Positions 30,883-42,750 of a DNA stretch of 64,000 bases are shown here, piece after piece (position 1 is the first letter of the stretch; each line of letters opens with the position of its first letter). Under the pieces are notes generated by a model. The model was given only the letters and a program-made list of their open reading frames with translations. It ran no database searches and was not told the origin of the DNA. The DNA is from Aralia elata (taxonomy: Eukaryota; Streptophyta; Magnoliopsida; Apiales; Araliaceae). The stretch lies in NCBI GenBank assembly GCA_034770075.1, contig JAVJAP010000143.1, positions 930,001-994,000 of the forward strand. The letters are read 5' to 3'. A program made the position numbers and the translations under genes.

Positions 30883-32673
30883 TGTTAGGTTTGTATATAA
30901 CGCAAACATGCAATCAAATTACATAAATAGGGCGGAAGCGTGATAAAACGGATTTTAAAATTTTAATACAAACCATCACCATGATCTATCCTTGTGTTCA
31001 ATTATCAATTAAACGAAAGAGAAAGAGAATAAGAATTATACCCTCGTAGATCAAAGCTTCCTCGGGTACAAGTTCAACTCCTAGTCCTTCGTGTTCTCCT
31101 TGAATTCCACCGATGAGATTCCTTCCTTTGATCAACGTTAGCCACCCAAGTGTTTGGCCTCTAGAGGTGATCCACCAAGGAAGAATAGGTATTCAAGAAG
31201 TTGGGTATTGGCAAAACCCTAGTTTCTATCTCTATAGAAATTGCAAATACTCTCCACAATCTAATGCAAGAGTGTTTAACCCTAATCTATAATAAGACTT
31301 CTCTTATTTATAGATGTAGGAATAACCCTTCCCTAAACTATTTAGGATTAGGGTTTCTATTATAATTAAACTCCTTTAATTAACTATGCTCCTAATCCAA
31401 TTAGGAATTCATGAGAGAGTACTTCTATTAATTAATTCTCAATCCCTATTAGGAATTAAATAATAGTAATAATAATAATACGACTCTCTTATTAATTTAT
31501 ATTTAATATTTCCAAAATATTAAATAATAAATATTAAGCTATTTAATTTATTCTCTCCATAGAGTAAATTAAATACACTTAACTTATTATTACAATTATG
31601 TCATTTACTTCTTAAATAAATATTTTCCTTTTGCGGTGTGACCCTTTAGGTTCTCCATATTAACCCAGTTGTGAATAAATCAATTAGAACAATTCTAATT
31701 TTATTTAAATAAATAAATTAAAATATTTAATTCATTTAAATAAATAATATTTATTCTACAATAATAGTAAGCCCCCTTAGCGATCAACGACTTTCCAGAT
31801 AATATAGATTTCAACATTAATCACAAAAGAACCTTTCAGTGAATAGTTACCGTATAATTCAATCCTTCTACCATATAATGTCCCAATTAAATATAAGACA
31901 TGGATTTACTGTCAAGTCTTATTTTATTTAATTATATGTATTTCGATTCCCAAATGCACAACTCTAAATAATGCAAATTAGAAACTCCTTTCTAATTTCA
32001 TTTTGCCTTGGCTAAGGACTACGGAGTTGTCATTTATCGAATCACATAGGACATTCACATCTTTTACTAGACGTGGTAGATTCTTTGTTGATCATTCACC
32101 TATCTCCATGTACAACTGATTATACCTAATCATACCCTTTGTTATACCCTAAAGGTCTTAAAGGACATGCCAAAGTATAATTCATCATACACAAGATACT
32201 ATGATGATCTCAAGTCCAAAAATCACTTGTACTACTATCACTAGAGGAATTCTTAATGACATGCGAGTAAAACTCCATTAGGTATTTCTTAGCGAGCCAC
32301 GTTCAGTGTACTTATTCTCTAATAAGTACCTACATACTTGCTTTAGTATCTCCACACAAATGATTATGAGATCAATCATCCTCTTCATAAGAGCAAGCAA
32401 CGTATGTACTAATCTATTCGGATTCACTAATCCCCTTTTTAGTAATCCATCGATTAGGAACGATTTTAGTTTTGTGAGTTATCTTGAATTTAGATCTTCA
32501 TTAGCATGATCACCATCATGATTCTAAAAGCATTGCTCAAAACTATGGGTTTATCACATTTAATATAACAGCACCATGTAGATAAAGTAAAATGCCTTTA
32601 ACAAACGAATAAGATTACAAAGTATATGCTACATCATATCAAATATGATTGGCTTGTGTGCATACTACTTTCA
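30883..32673 (-). repeat. Copia 3' LTR (left copy)
   Basis: It runs from TGTTAGGTTTGTAT to CATACTACTTTCA. On the minus strand it starts TGAAAGTAGTATG and ends CCTAACA. A GTGGGAG polypurine tract (32674-32688, minus strand) adjoins its inner edge. Confidence 0.88.
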
Positions 32674-32688
32674 ATCTCCCACTTGCAC
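32674..32688 (-). other. Copia polypurine tract
   Basis: The minus strand reads GTGCAAGTGGGAGAT immediately before the LTR start TGAAAG. This is the usual form in plant copia elements. Confidence 0.7.
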
Positions 32689-33720
32689 TAAAGCCAATCG
32701 TCATGGTATCTAATACCCTTCTTCTCTAAGTGACGATCATCCTGCTGTTTGGATAAAGCTTCGGTAGATGGATATGCAATGCTGTTCTCGAAAGTCTACT
32801 ATCTCTATAGTGACTTTTTCTCTTTCAATGATTCCATTAATCAAATGAAAGTGCCGCAACACATGTTTGAATCCAAGATGAGACTTAGGAACTATTCCTA
32901 GTTCTGTGATGAACTTTTCATCCAAACAATCAACTTGCAGCTTCATTTACAGCTATATACTTTGTCTTTGTCACTAAACCAGTAACTCTTTGCTGTTTGG
33001 AACCTTTCCTGTTTGGAATCTTTCCAATTCACTGCACCACCATTTAAGGTAACAATTTACCCTAAAGTGGATTTGTTATCGTCTTGGTCAGTCTGAAAAA
33101 CTTGAGGCTATTTAGCCCTCTAGTTTTCATTCAGACCTACCACGAATCATAATCACATCTTCAATACGGATTAAGTACTTAAAGATGTTCATCACTGTCT
33201 TACAGTGATTTTCTCCAGAATCTAACTGATCAACATCAGACCTTGTATATTCATTGCATTCATGATAGTAACTCATGCGATCTCTCTTTTAATTGGAGAC
33301 AATTTTAGAGAGATACACTCCATGGCTCATCATCATGAGACCTCTCTTGGAGTTTGCCATGCTAAACGCCTTTAGCATCAAATGAATATACGTTCCTTGG
33401 GTCAAGCCGAACATCCTTTTAAATCTATCTATATAAATTTATATCCCCAATTTATAGAATGCTCCTCCCAAGTTATTCATAGAGTAATATTTAGACAATT
33501 TTATCTTTACTGATTGTAGCATTGGTGTGTTATTCCTTATCAGTAGTATATCAACATATAATACCAAGAATGTCGCAGCGCTCCCACTGACCCTTTTGTA
33601 CACACTAGGTTCATTCTCGTTTTTGATAAAATCAAACTCTTTTGATTGTCTCATCAAAACAAATGTTCCATCTTTGAGAAGCTTGCTTCAATCCATCAAT
33701 GGATCATTGTAGCTTAAAAC
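32689..33720 (-). pseudogene. pol: Copia reverse transcriptase and RNase H remnants
   Basis: The frame at 33657-33439 includes FDFIKNENEPSVYKR, then FLVLYVDILLIRN, where the copia RT catalytic YVDD has lost one Asp, and NLGGAFYKLGI. Nearer the LTR, 32946-32737 has the end of the copia RNase H region (HLGFKHVLRHFHLI, normally followed by the C-terminal tail). Stops and frame changes between them show decay. Confidence 0.75.
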
Positions 33721-35390
33721 ACGATCTGCTTCAACCTTTGAAACAAATTCCTCTGGCTGTATCATACATACATTCTCCTCAAGTCTTCATTAAGGAAGGA
33801 CGTCTCAACATCCATTTTGCCAGATTTCGTAATAAGCTGCAATCACAAGCAAAATCCAAATGGACTTGAGCATTACCCGATAATAAGGTTTTATTACAGT
33901 CAACTCCTTGACTTTATTTGAAACCTTTTAAATAGGCCTGGTCTTATAGGTCTCCACCTTGCCATTTGCCCTAGTCTTTCTCTTTAAAGACCCATATACA
34001 CCCTTTAGGCACTATGCCTTTCGGTGGAGTAACCAGAGTTTATACTTGGTTCTCATACATGGAGTCCATTTCGGATTTCATGGCCATCTGCCATTTCTCT
34101 GAGTGTATTCTACTCATAGTCTCATCGTATATAACTGGATCATCATCTTCTATGATGCAAACCTCATCATCATCCTCTATGATGAATCCATACCTCCTAG
34201 GTATCTTCGGTACTCTTCCAGATTTACGATTCGATTATGGTACAATAGGTCTATCTACAGGTCCGTCGGTTTGATTTAAAGTGCTTTGTGGTTCTTGAAC
34301 TCTTTCAAGATCTATTACCTTCCCACTAGCTCCTTCAATGATAAACACCTTTATCTAATAAGGCAGCGTGTAGGATTATAGTAATAATACCCTAAACTTT
34401 CTTTAGGATATCCCACAACTCTGCACTTGTCAAATTTTGTCCCAAACTTATCTTTTGAAACCTTTTCACATAAGTTGGACAACCCCTTATCTTAACATAC
34501 TTAAGACTAGGAATCCTCCCTATCCATAACTTTTATAGAGTCTTGGGGCCAAATTTTAAGGTTACCTTATTTTGTAGATATGCAGCCGTTTCTAGGGCAT
34601 AACCCCAGATGGATACTAGAATGTCGGTAAAAATCATTATGGACCGCACAATGTCCAACAAGGTACAATTTCTCCTTCTAGATACACCAATCAATTATTG
34701 CGTATCAGGAGGTGTCCATTATGAGAAAATACCATTTTGAGATGATCTGGAAACTCATTGCACAAGTATTCTTTCTTCGATCTGATCAAAGAATCTTAAT
34801 ACTTTGTCAATTTGTTTCACTTCTGAATTCTTTGAACCTTTCAAATAATTTAGACTTGTATTTCATCAAATACACATATTCAACTCTTTGAATGATCATC
34901 TCCTTTTCTTTTACTAGTTTGTTCAATTTGCAAAATTATTTTTCATGTAAGTCAAGTTTACAAAGTCCATCAAGTGATCTTCCAGTTTCAAATAAAACAT
35001 TATCATTATAAATAGAACAACAATTGTTCTTAAATATAATACCAGAACCTTCCTTGTCCAACAACGGAAGTAATAATGTTTCTAAAGAGAACTGGAACAT
35101 AATAACAACTTATTAACTTAATAGACTTGCCCGTAGGCAATGCTAAACTATAAGTTCCTATGGTTAATGCAGCAACCTTTGCTCCATTCCCACACATAAG
35201 ATTACTTACTCTTAGTTTAGCTTTCTACTTCTGCTTAGTCTCTGCATTGGATTGCATACGTGAAAACTACAACCGGTATCCAATACCCAAGTAGAACTTT
35301 GTCTTACAGAAAGATTTATTTTTAATCATGAACAAACTTATATCTGTAACCGAAGCTTCACTAAGCTTCTTCTGGTTAGCCTCTCTAAGA
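33721..35390 (-). pseudogene. pol: Copia integrase and protease region, heavily decayed
   Basis: Between the RT block and the gag zinc knuckle the order of copia elements requires protease and integrase. I can see only scattered coding-like pieces on the minus strand, such as the gene-like stretch at 34360-34520 and the integrase-RT linker near 34014-34270. No catalytic motif is certain, so the call rests mainly on position. Confidence 0.45.
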
Positions 35391-36195
35391 TACTCCTTAC
35401 AGTTTCCTTTCTAGTGTCCAGGCTTATTGCATTGGAAGCAAACTCCTTTGCTATTTGCATCAGTTTTGTTCTTAGTGCCCTTAGTTTTTACCTTTCCATT
35501 TACCTTCTTTGAATTGTTCTTCTTTTAAGAAGATCCTTTAGCCCTCTTTCATTTCCTAGAAGAATCATCTACCAGTAAGACTTGGTCTTTCTTGGTTGGA
35601 AAGTGACTCTTTACGGTTTTCAACATGTTTAAGCAACTCAGGCAGGCTGACATATAGCTTGTTCATGTGGAAATTCACAACAATTTGTGAGAAAGAGTCC
35701 GGAAGTGATTGCAAGATCAAATCTTGGATCAACTCTCTATCCATTAAAACCCAGTTGTCCCAATTGTTCAATCAGATTGATCATTTTAGGACATATGTCT
35801 GTACTGTAGTGCCATCGGTCATTCTAGATTGGAAGAGCTCCTTAGATATCTAATATCTAGCAGTCCTACTTTCCTCACCATTCAACTCCTTGAAGGTGTA
35901 GGAGTACAGTAGGAGCATCCATAGTTTCATGCTGACGCTGAAGCTCGTTACTCATGGATGCGAGCATGATGCATTGAGCCAACTGTGCATCATCTTGCCA
36001 CTTTCAAAAAGTAGCAATCTCTTCCTCTGAGGCATTGTCTGCAACCATTGCAGGGATAGGCATATTAGGGACATAAGATAGCTTTTCAGCCTTGAGAACT
36101 ATTCTCAAATTCCTTAACTAGTCCGTGTTATTTGATCCAGTTAATTAGCATCTAATATACTCTGCAGTGATAGTGAATTAGACATCGTAAAATTC
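35391..36195 (-). pseudogene. gag: Copia gag remnant
   Basis: The minus strand at 35771-35565 reads ELIQDLILQSLPDSFSQIVV and then NFHMNKL...LPELLKHVE, the standard gag core of plant copia elements. About 150 bp downstream (35450-35410) GVCFQCNKPGH is the start of a CCHC zinc knuckle, followed by a stop. The N-terminal part toward 36190 is broken by stops. Confidence 0.75.
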
Positions 36196-38061
36196 TGTAA
36201 ATGAATTTGTAATTTAACAACATTTTAGCATACATTTATTTAATTAATTACCAAAATAAATTAGGTCTTTATTTTAAATTGGTATCTCTCACTTTTTCAT
36301 CAAACTATATTACCCTCAATATATATAGTTCGGCAAATCTAATTAAAGGTTTGCTAGTGAGAATAAGGATCCCATTTCAAATGTATATAGCCTTGTGTGA
36401 CACAACAAACGATATATAAATAAATAGGTAGACAACTATTGTCAATTACATCACTATGTAACTCCTTATATTTTGCCTCTTAGATTATTTTGATCAAGTG
36501 TGACACATCCGAATCAAAATTATCCAAGTTAAGTCCAATCTAGCACTTCCATATATTCGAAAGAAAAACATTGTCCTTGTGTGACACAACAAAACAACAT
36601 CGTTCAGTCTATGTATAAGAATCAAATGTGATAAAGCAACATCTTAAATATTTAATACTTGCCTTGTGTGACACAACAAACTCATATTAAATATTTAATA
36701 CTCTATCGCTTTACCATGCTAGAAGGCGACGTTCGATATTCCAAATATCTTTGAACGCTTAGGACTTAATATAATTTCTTTGAGGGGTTTGTAATTATTA
36801 TTTGTCTCATCTTGTTTAGCGCGCATGCACATATATATATAAAATACGCGTCATATTATTTTACATGCGAAGCATGTTGGATAATATATATATATATAGT
36901 AAGCATGCACATATAGAATACTATATTCTACCCGGATTGATTATAGACTTTTATTCTAGTTTGGTTCACTAGAGCCACCAAGTGAACCAAAAGGTCAAAC
37001 CTAGGGTGCAAGAATTAAAATTAAATATAACTATTACATTTAAACCCGGGCTCCATTACAAACGGGTCTTCAAGCCCTCCTTGCTCCTTTGTCTCCAATT
37101 CTTCAAGTAATTCTAACTAAACCTATTACATTAACTATTTACAATAAATAGAAACCTTGATCAGCAGTCAAGGGGAGGTACATAGGAGGGAGATAGAATT
37201 TACATTAAAAAAAATTAGAGAAGACGAGGTACGCAGACCCCATTTATAAAAAATCCATTCATTCAAGCATCCACTAAAATAAATCCAATCACGCATTGGT
37301 CAGTAGTCCATAATCAATCCCTATTTATTATCATACATATCTCCATATGTATCGATAAATAACATTCATCTCATAAATAATAAAACAATTCCATATATGA
37401 ATTGATATCATTTAATGGGCAATTAAAAGTTTCCTAGAAATCCAATTTTGAAATAAAAATAAACTCCTTTATTTTGATCAAAATTTAAATTATAATAAAC
37501 TTATTTATTTTATTTTATCCAATTTTGAATAAAAATAAACTCCTTTATTTTTAATCAAATTCTAAATCAAAATAAAACACCTTTATTTTAATTAATATGG
37601 AAACCAATTTCAAGTTTAAAATAAACACCTTTATTTTTAACTTACAATTGTTGGAAAATAAAATATGTTGAATCATATTCCTTATCAAAATAAACATCTT
37701 TATTTTTAAGGAAACATGGAATCCTATTCTATATGTGAATAAACTCCTTTATTCTAGGAAACATGGAATCCTATTCCATATGTGAATAAACTCCTTTATT
37801 CTAGGAAACATGGAATCCTATTCCATATATGAATAAACTCCTTTATTCTAGTTAACGTAGAATCCAATTCCAAGTTAAAATAAAACTTTTAATTTTAATC
37901 ATTTTTCAATTAAAATAAACCTTTTATCTTAATTGAAAATAAATAAAATCAAAATAAAAAAATAATAATAATAATTTTATAAAAACAATTATGCCCAATT
38001 AAATTGTTCTAAACACATATCAATATATATACAGAATCAAAATAATTAATAATTCGCATAA
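36196..38061 (-). other. Copia untranslated leader with short tandem repeats
   Basis: No gene. The phrase CCTTGTGTGACACAACAAA recurs at about 36391, 36573 and 36661. A 47-bp unit (GGAAACATGGAATCCTATTC...) is repeated three times from 37710 to about 37850, inside a wider region where AATAAACTCCTTTATT recurs (37450-37920). Confidence 0.7.
37710..37850 (+). repeat. 47-bp tandem repeat, three copies
   Basis: GGAAACATGG begins at 37710, 37757 and 37804. The copies are nearly identical. Confidence 0.88.
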
Positions 38062-38080
38062 AGTTTGGCTCTTGATACCA
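38062..38080 (-). other. Copia primer-binding site, initiator-Met tRNA
   Basis: The minus strand reads TGGTATCAAGAGCCAAACT one base after the LTR edge at 38082. It fixes the direction of the element. Confidence 0.8.
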
Positions 38081-38081
38081 C

Positions 38082-39923
38082 TGTTAGGTTTGTATAGCGC
38101 GAACATGCAATCAAATTACATAAATAAAGCGGAAGCGCGATAAAATCAGATTTTAAAATTTTATACAAACCATCACCATGATCTTTCTTTATACACAATT
38201 ATTAATTAAACGAAAGAGATGGAGAATAAGAATTATACCCTTGTAGAATTTTAGCTTCCTCAGGTACAAGTTCACCTCCAGTTCCTTCGCGTTCTCCTTG
38301 AATTTTACCGATTAAATTCCTTCATTTGATCAACGTTAGCCACCCAAGTGTTTGGCCTCTAGAGGTGATCCACCAAGGAATAATACTTGTTCAAGAAGAT
38401 GGCTGTTGGCAAAACCCTAGTTTCTATCTCTATAGAAATTGTAAGTACTCTCTACAATTCTTATGCAAGAGTATGTAACCCTAATCTATGATAAGACTTC
38501 TCTTATTTATAGATGTAGGAAAACCCTTCCCCAAACTATTTAGGATTAGGGTTTCTATTCTAATTAAACTCCTTTAATTAATTATGCTCCTAATCCAATT
38601 AGGAATTCGTGAGAGAGTACTTCTATTAATTAATTCTCAATCCCTAGTAGGAAATAAATAATAGTTCTATTAATTAATTCCCAATCCCTATTAAGAATTA
38701 AATAATAGTAATACTAATAATAATAATAAGACTCCTCTTATTAATTTATATTTAATATTTCCAAAATATTAAATAATAAATATTAAGCTATTTAATTTAT
38801 TCTATCTCCATAGACTAAATTAAATACACTTAACTTATTATTACAATTATGTCATTTACTTCTTAAATAAATATTTTCCTTTTGCGGTGTGACCCTTTAG
38901 GTTCTCCATATTAAACCGGTTGTGAATAAATCAATTAGAACAATTCTAATCTTATTTAAATAAATAAATTAAACTATTTAATTCATTTAAATAAATAATA
39001 TTTATTTTACAATAAGGGTAAGCCCCCTTAGCGATCAACGACTTTCCAGATAATATAGATTTCAACATTAATCACAAAAGAACCTTTTAGTAAATAGTTA
39101 CCGTACAATTCAATCCTTCTACCATACAATGTCCCAATTAAATATAAGACATGGATTTACTGTCAAGTCTTATTTTATTTAATTATATGCATTTCGATTC
39201 CCAAATGCACAACTCTAAATAATGCAAATTAGAAACTCCTTTCTAATTTCATTCTTCCTTGGCCAATGACTACTGAGTTGTCATTTATCGAATCACATAG
39301 GACATTCACATCTTTTACTAGACGTGGTAGATTCTTTGTTGATTATTCACCTATCTCTATGCACAACTTATTATACCCAATCATACCCTTGGATATACCC
39401 TAAAGGTCTTAAGTGACATGTCAAAGTATAACTCATCATACATAAGATACTATGATGATCTCAAGTCCAAGGATCACTTGTACTACTATCACTAGAAGAA
39501 TTCCTATTGACAGGCGAGTAAAACTCCATTAGGTATTTCTTAGCGAGTCACGTTCAGTGAACTTATTCTCCAATAAGCACCTACATACTTGCTTTAGTGT
39601 CTCCACACAAATAATTATGAGATCAATCATCCTCTTCATAAGAGCAAGCAACGTATGTACTAATCTATCCGGATTCACTAATCCCCTTTTTAGTAATCCA
39701 TCGATTAGGAACGATTTTAGTTTGTGAGTTATCTTGAATTTAGATCTTCATTAGCATGATCACCATCATGATTCTAAAAGCATTGCTCAAAACTATGGGT
39801 TTATCACATTTAATATAACAGCACCATGTAGATAAAGTAAAATGCCTTTAACAAACGAATAAGATTACAAAGTATATGCTACATCATATCAAATATGATT
39901 GGCTTGTGTGCATACTACTTTCA
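38082..39923 (-). repeat. Copia 5' LTR (right complete copy)
   Basis: It has the same ends as the left LTR (TGTTAGGTTTGTAT...ACTTTCA), at 1842 bp. It is slightly longer because of a local AT-rich duplication near 38640-38700. Confidence 0.88.
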
Positions 39924-41453
39924 CCACCAAGGAAGAATAGGTATTCAAGAAGTTAGGTCTTGGCAAAACCCTAGTTTCTATCTCTATATAAATTGCAAGT
40001 ACTCTCCACAATCTAATGCAAGAGTGTTTAACCCTAATATATGATAAGACTTCTCTTATTTATAGATGTAGGAATAACCCTTCCCTAAACTATTTAGGAT
40101 TAGGGTTTCTATTATAATTAAACTCCTTTAATTAACTATGCTCCTAATCCAATTAGGAATTTATGAGAGAGTACTTTTATTAATTAATTCCCAATCCCTA
40201 TTAGAAATTAAATAATAGTAATAGTGATAATAATAATAAGACTCCTCTTATTAATTTATATTTAATATTTCTAAAATATTAAATAATAAATATTAAGCTA
40301 TTTAATTTATTCTATCTCCATAGATTAAATTAAATACACTTAACTTATTATTACAATTATGTCATTTACTTCTTAAATAAATATTTTTCTTTTGCGGTGT
40401 GACCCTTTAGGTTCTCCATATTAAACCGGTTGTGAATAAATCAATTAGAACAATTCTAATTTTATTTAAATAAATAAATTAAACTATTTAATTCATTTAA
40501 ATAAATAATATTTATTCTACAATAAGAGTAAGCCCCCTTAGCGATCAACGACTTTCCAGATAATATAGATTTCAACATTAATCACAAAAGAACCTTTTAG
40601 TAAATAGTTACCGTACAATTCAATCCTTCTACCATACAATGTCCCAATTAAATATAAGACATGGATTTACTGTCAAGTCTTATTTTATTTAATTATATGT
40701 ATTTCGATTCCCAAATGCACAACTCTAAATAATGCAAATTAGAAACTCCTTTCTAATTTCATTCTGCCTTGGGCAAGGACTACTGAGTTGTCATTTATCG
40801 TATCACATAGGACATTCACATTTTTTACTAGACGTGGTAGATTCTTTGTTGATCATTCACATATCTCCATGTACAACTGATTATATCTAATCATACCCTT
40901 TGTTATACCCTAAAGGTTTTAAGGGACATGCCAAAGTATAATTCATCATACACAAGATACTATGATGATCTCAAGTCCAAAAATCACTTGTACTACTATC
41001 ACTAGAGGAATTCTTAATGACATGCGAGTAAAACTCCATTAGGTATTTCTTAGCGAGCCACGTTCAGTGTACTTATTCTCTAATAAGTACCTACATACTT
41101 GCTTTAGTGTCTCCACACAAATGATTATGAGATCAATCATCCTTTTCCTAAGAGCAAGTAGTGTATGTACTAATCTATCCGGATTCACTAATCCCCCTTT
41201 TAGTAATCCAACGATTAGGAACGATTTTAGTTTGTGAGCTATCTAGAATTTAGATCTCATTAGCATGATTACCATCATGATTCTAAAAGCATTGCTCAAA
41301 ATATGGGTTTATCACATTTAATATAACAACACTATGTAGATAATATAGAATGCCTTTTAAGAAAATCAATTCTTTTATTAATAAATGAATAAGATTACAA
41401 AGTATATGCTACATCATATCAAATATGATTGGCTTGTGTGCATACTACTTTAA
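39924..41453 (-). repeat. Truncated third copia LTR fused to the second
   Basis: It begins at CCACCAAGGAAGAATAGG, the point about 289 bp into the LTR, directly after the end of the second LTR. It runs to the outer LTR edge, here CATACTACTTTAA instead of ...TTTCA. In several segments it matches the left LTR better than its neighbour does. Confidence 0.88.
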
Positions 41454-41458
41454 AATAC

Positions 41459-42573
41459 TTCTACTAAAATAGGAAAAATTTAAGAAGGGTCCCACACTAG
41501 TCTATTATAGGAAAAAATTAAGAAAGGACTGATTAATTTATTATATTTTTATTGTTTAGAGTTGCATGTTAGTCATAGTCCAATTTAATTATGAAATTTA
41601 TGTATATATAAATAATTGAAAATTATATAATCTTGCAATTTTATGTATTGACTTTTTTTGTTACCAGATACGTATTATTATTTGTAATATTGTAATAATA
41701 TATGTGATAAATAAGTCAACCTAATAATGTTATCCAATTTCATATATTAATGTACATTATTAATTGTATATTAGCAAAAAAAAATCACAACATACAACAA
41801 TAGTCTAAGAGCGTGTTTAAAATTGCTTATAAAGAGTCAAACTTATTTATAATAAGTTTTAATAAGCAAAAGATGTTTGATAACTTGATTTTAAAATTAC
41901 TTACAATTATTTTTTATGAAAATAATCAGAATCTATAATTTATAGTTTCTGATTATTTGTTAAATCTAATAATTAGATTTGACCGATTATATTACTAATC
42001 TATCCCTATTAATTTTAGTAATTCTATCCATACCATTACTCATCTTCTCAAAATATTTTTTTTAGTAACAATTTTTTAATATCAAACATTTTTTATTTTT
42101 TACTAATTCAAATGTTTTTTTTATCAAAGCACAAACTATTTTTTTATAACTGACTATAATTAAAAGCAATAATCAAAATCAACAATCACATCTTTTTTTT
42201 TTATTTATTTATCCATCACAAACTACTTTTTTTTTTATTATAATAAAAACAATAATCATATATTTTAAGCAATTCCAAACATGCCGTAAATCATTTCCAT
42301 TCCTTTTCTAATTCTCTAGAAACTATGAAATACCATAACGAAAGGGAAACCAGAAAAATCTGAGCCGAGTTGGCCAAACCACCGCCACCACCCTCAGCCA
42401 CACACTATACATTTGAGTCCCTCCCGATAGAGCGAAAGGCCTGCGTTATGTGTTGACCCCCAAAACTGGGAACTCTCGTTATTTCTCTCCCCTTCAAACT
42501 GCTCTACTCATAAACCCTAATCCTTCCACACCAAACACTTCAATCAGCAATCGCACATATATATTGTAAAATT
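41459..42573 (+). promoter_or_regulatory. Upstream and 5' UTR region of SPP
   Basis: AT-rich sequence without an ORF to about 42300, then a less AT-rich stretch that looks like a promoter and leader. A telo-box AAACCCTAA lies at 42512-42520 in a pyrimidine-rich leader, as in many plant housekeeping genes. I could not place the transcription start. Confidence 0.5.
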
Positions 42574-42750
42574 ATGCAAACATCATCAGTGATATTTGGT
42601 GTAAAGCCGTTGTTATCTCCGATTCAAGTAAAATCTCTCCTTTATGCTCCTCCGAGCACCGTCGGCGAGTCTAGAAATACACAGAGCAAGAGGATTACTG
42701 TTCACCAACATAGACACAGGCCTGCCCGAGCTCATCTGGTCACCACTAAG
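42574..42750 (+). CDS. SPP: SPP exon 1: start codon and transit peptide
   Basis: This is the first ATG after the telo-box leader, in frame with all later exons. Its 59 codons are rich in Ser, Thr, Pro and basic residues and contain almost no acidic ones, as in a chloroplast transit peptide. The donor is AAG|GTATTA. The region diverges quickly between species, so the start is chosen on context. Confidence 0.85.

Larger units (their letters stand above)
30883..41453 (-). mobile_element. Decayed Ty1/copia element with three LTRs and AATAC target duplication
   Basis: In plus-strand order it is LTR (30883-32673), internal region, LTR (38082-39923), truncated LTR (39924-41453). AATAC lies immediately left of 30883 (30878-30882) and right of the third LTR (41454-41458), so the whole block went in once or grew from one insertion. 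The primer site lies on the minus strand beside 38082, so the element points left. Coding parts are shredded by stops and frameshifts. Confidence 0.85.
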
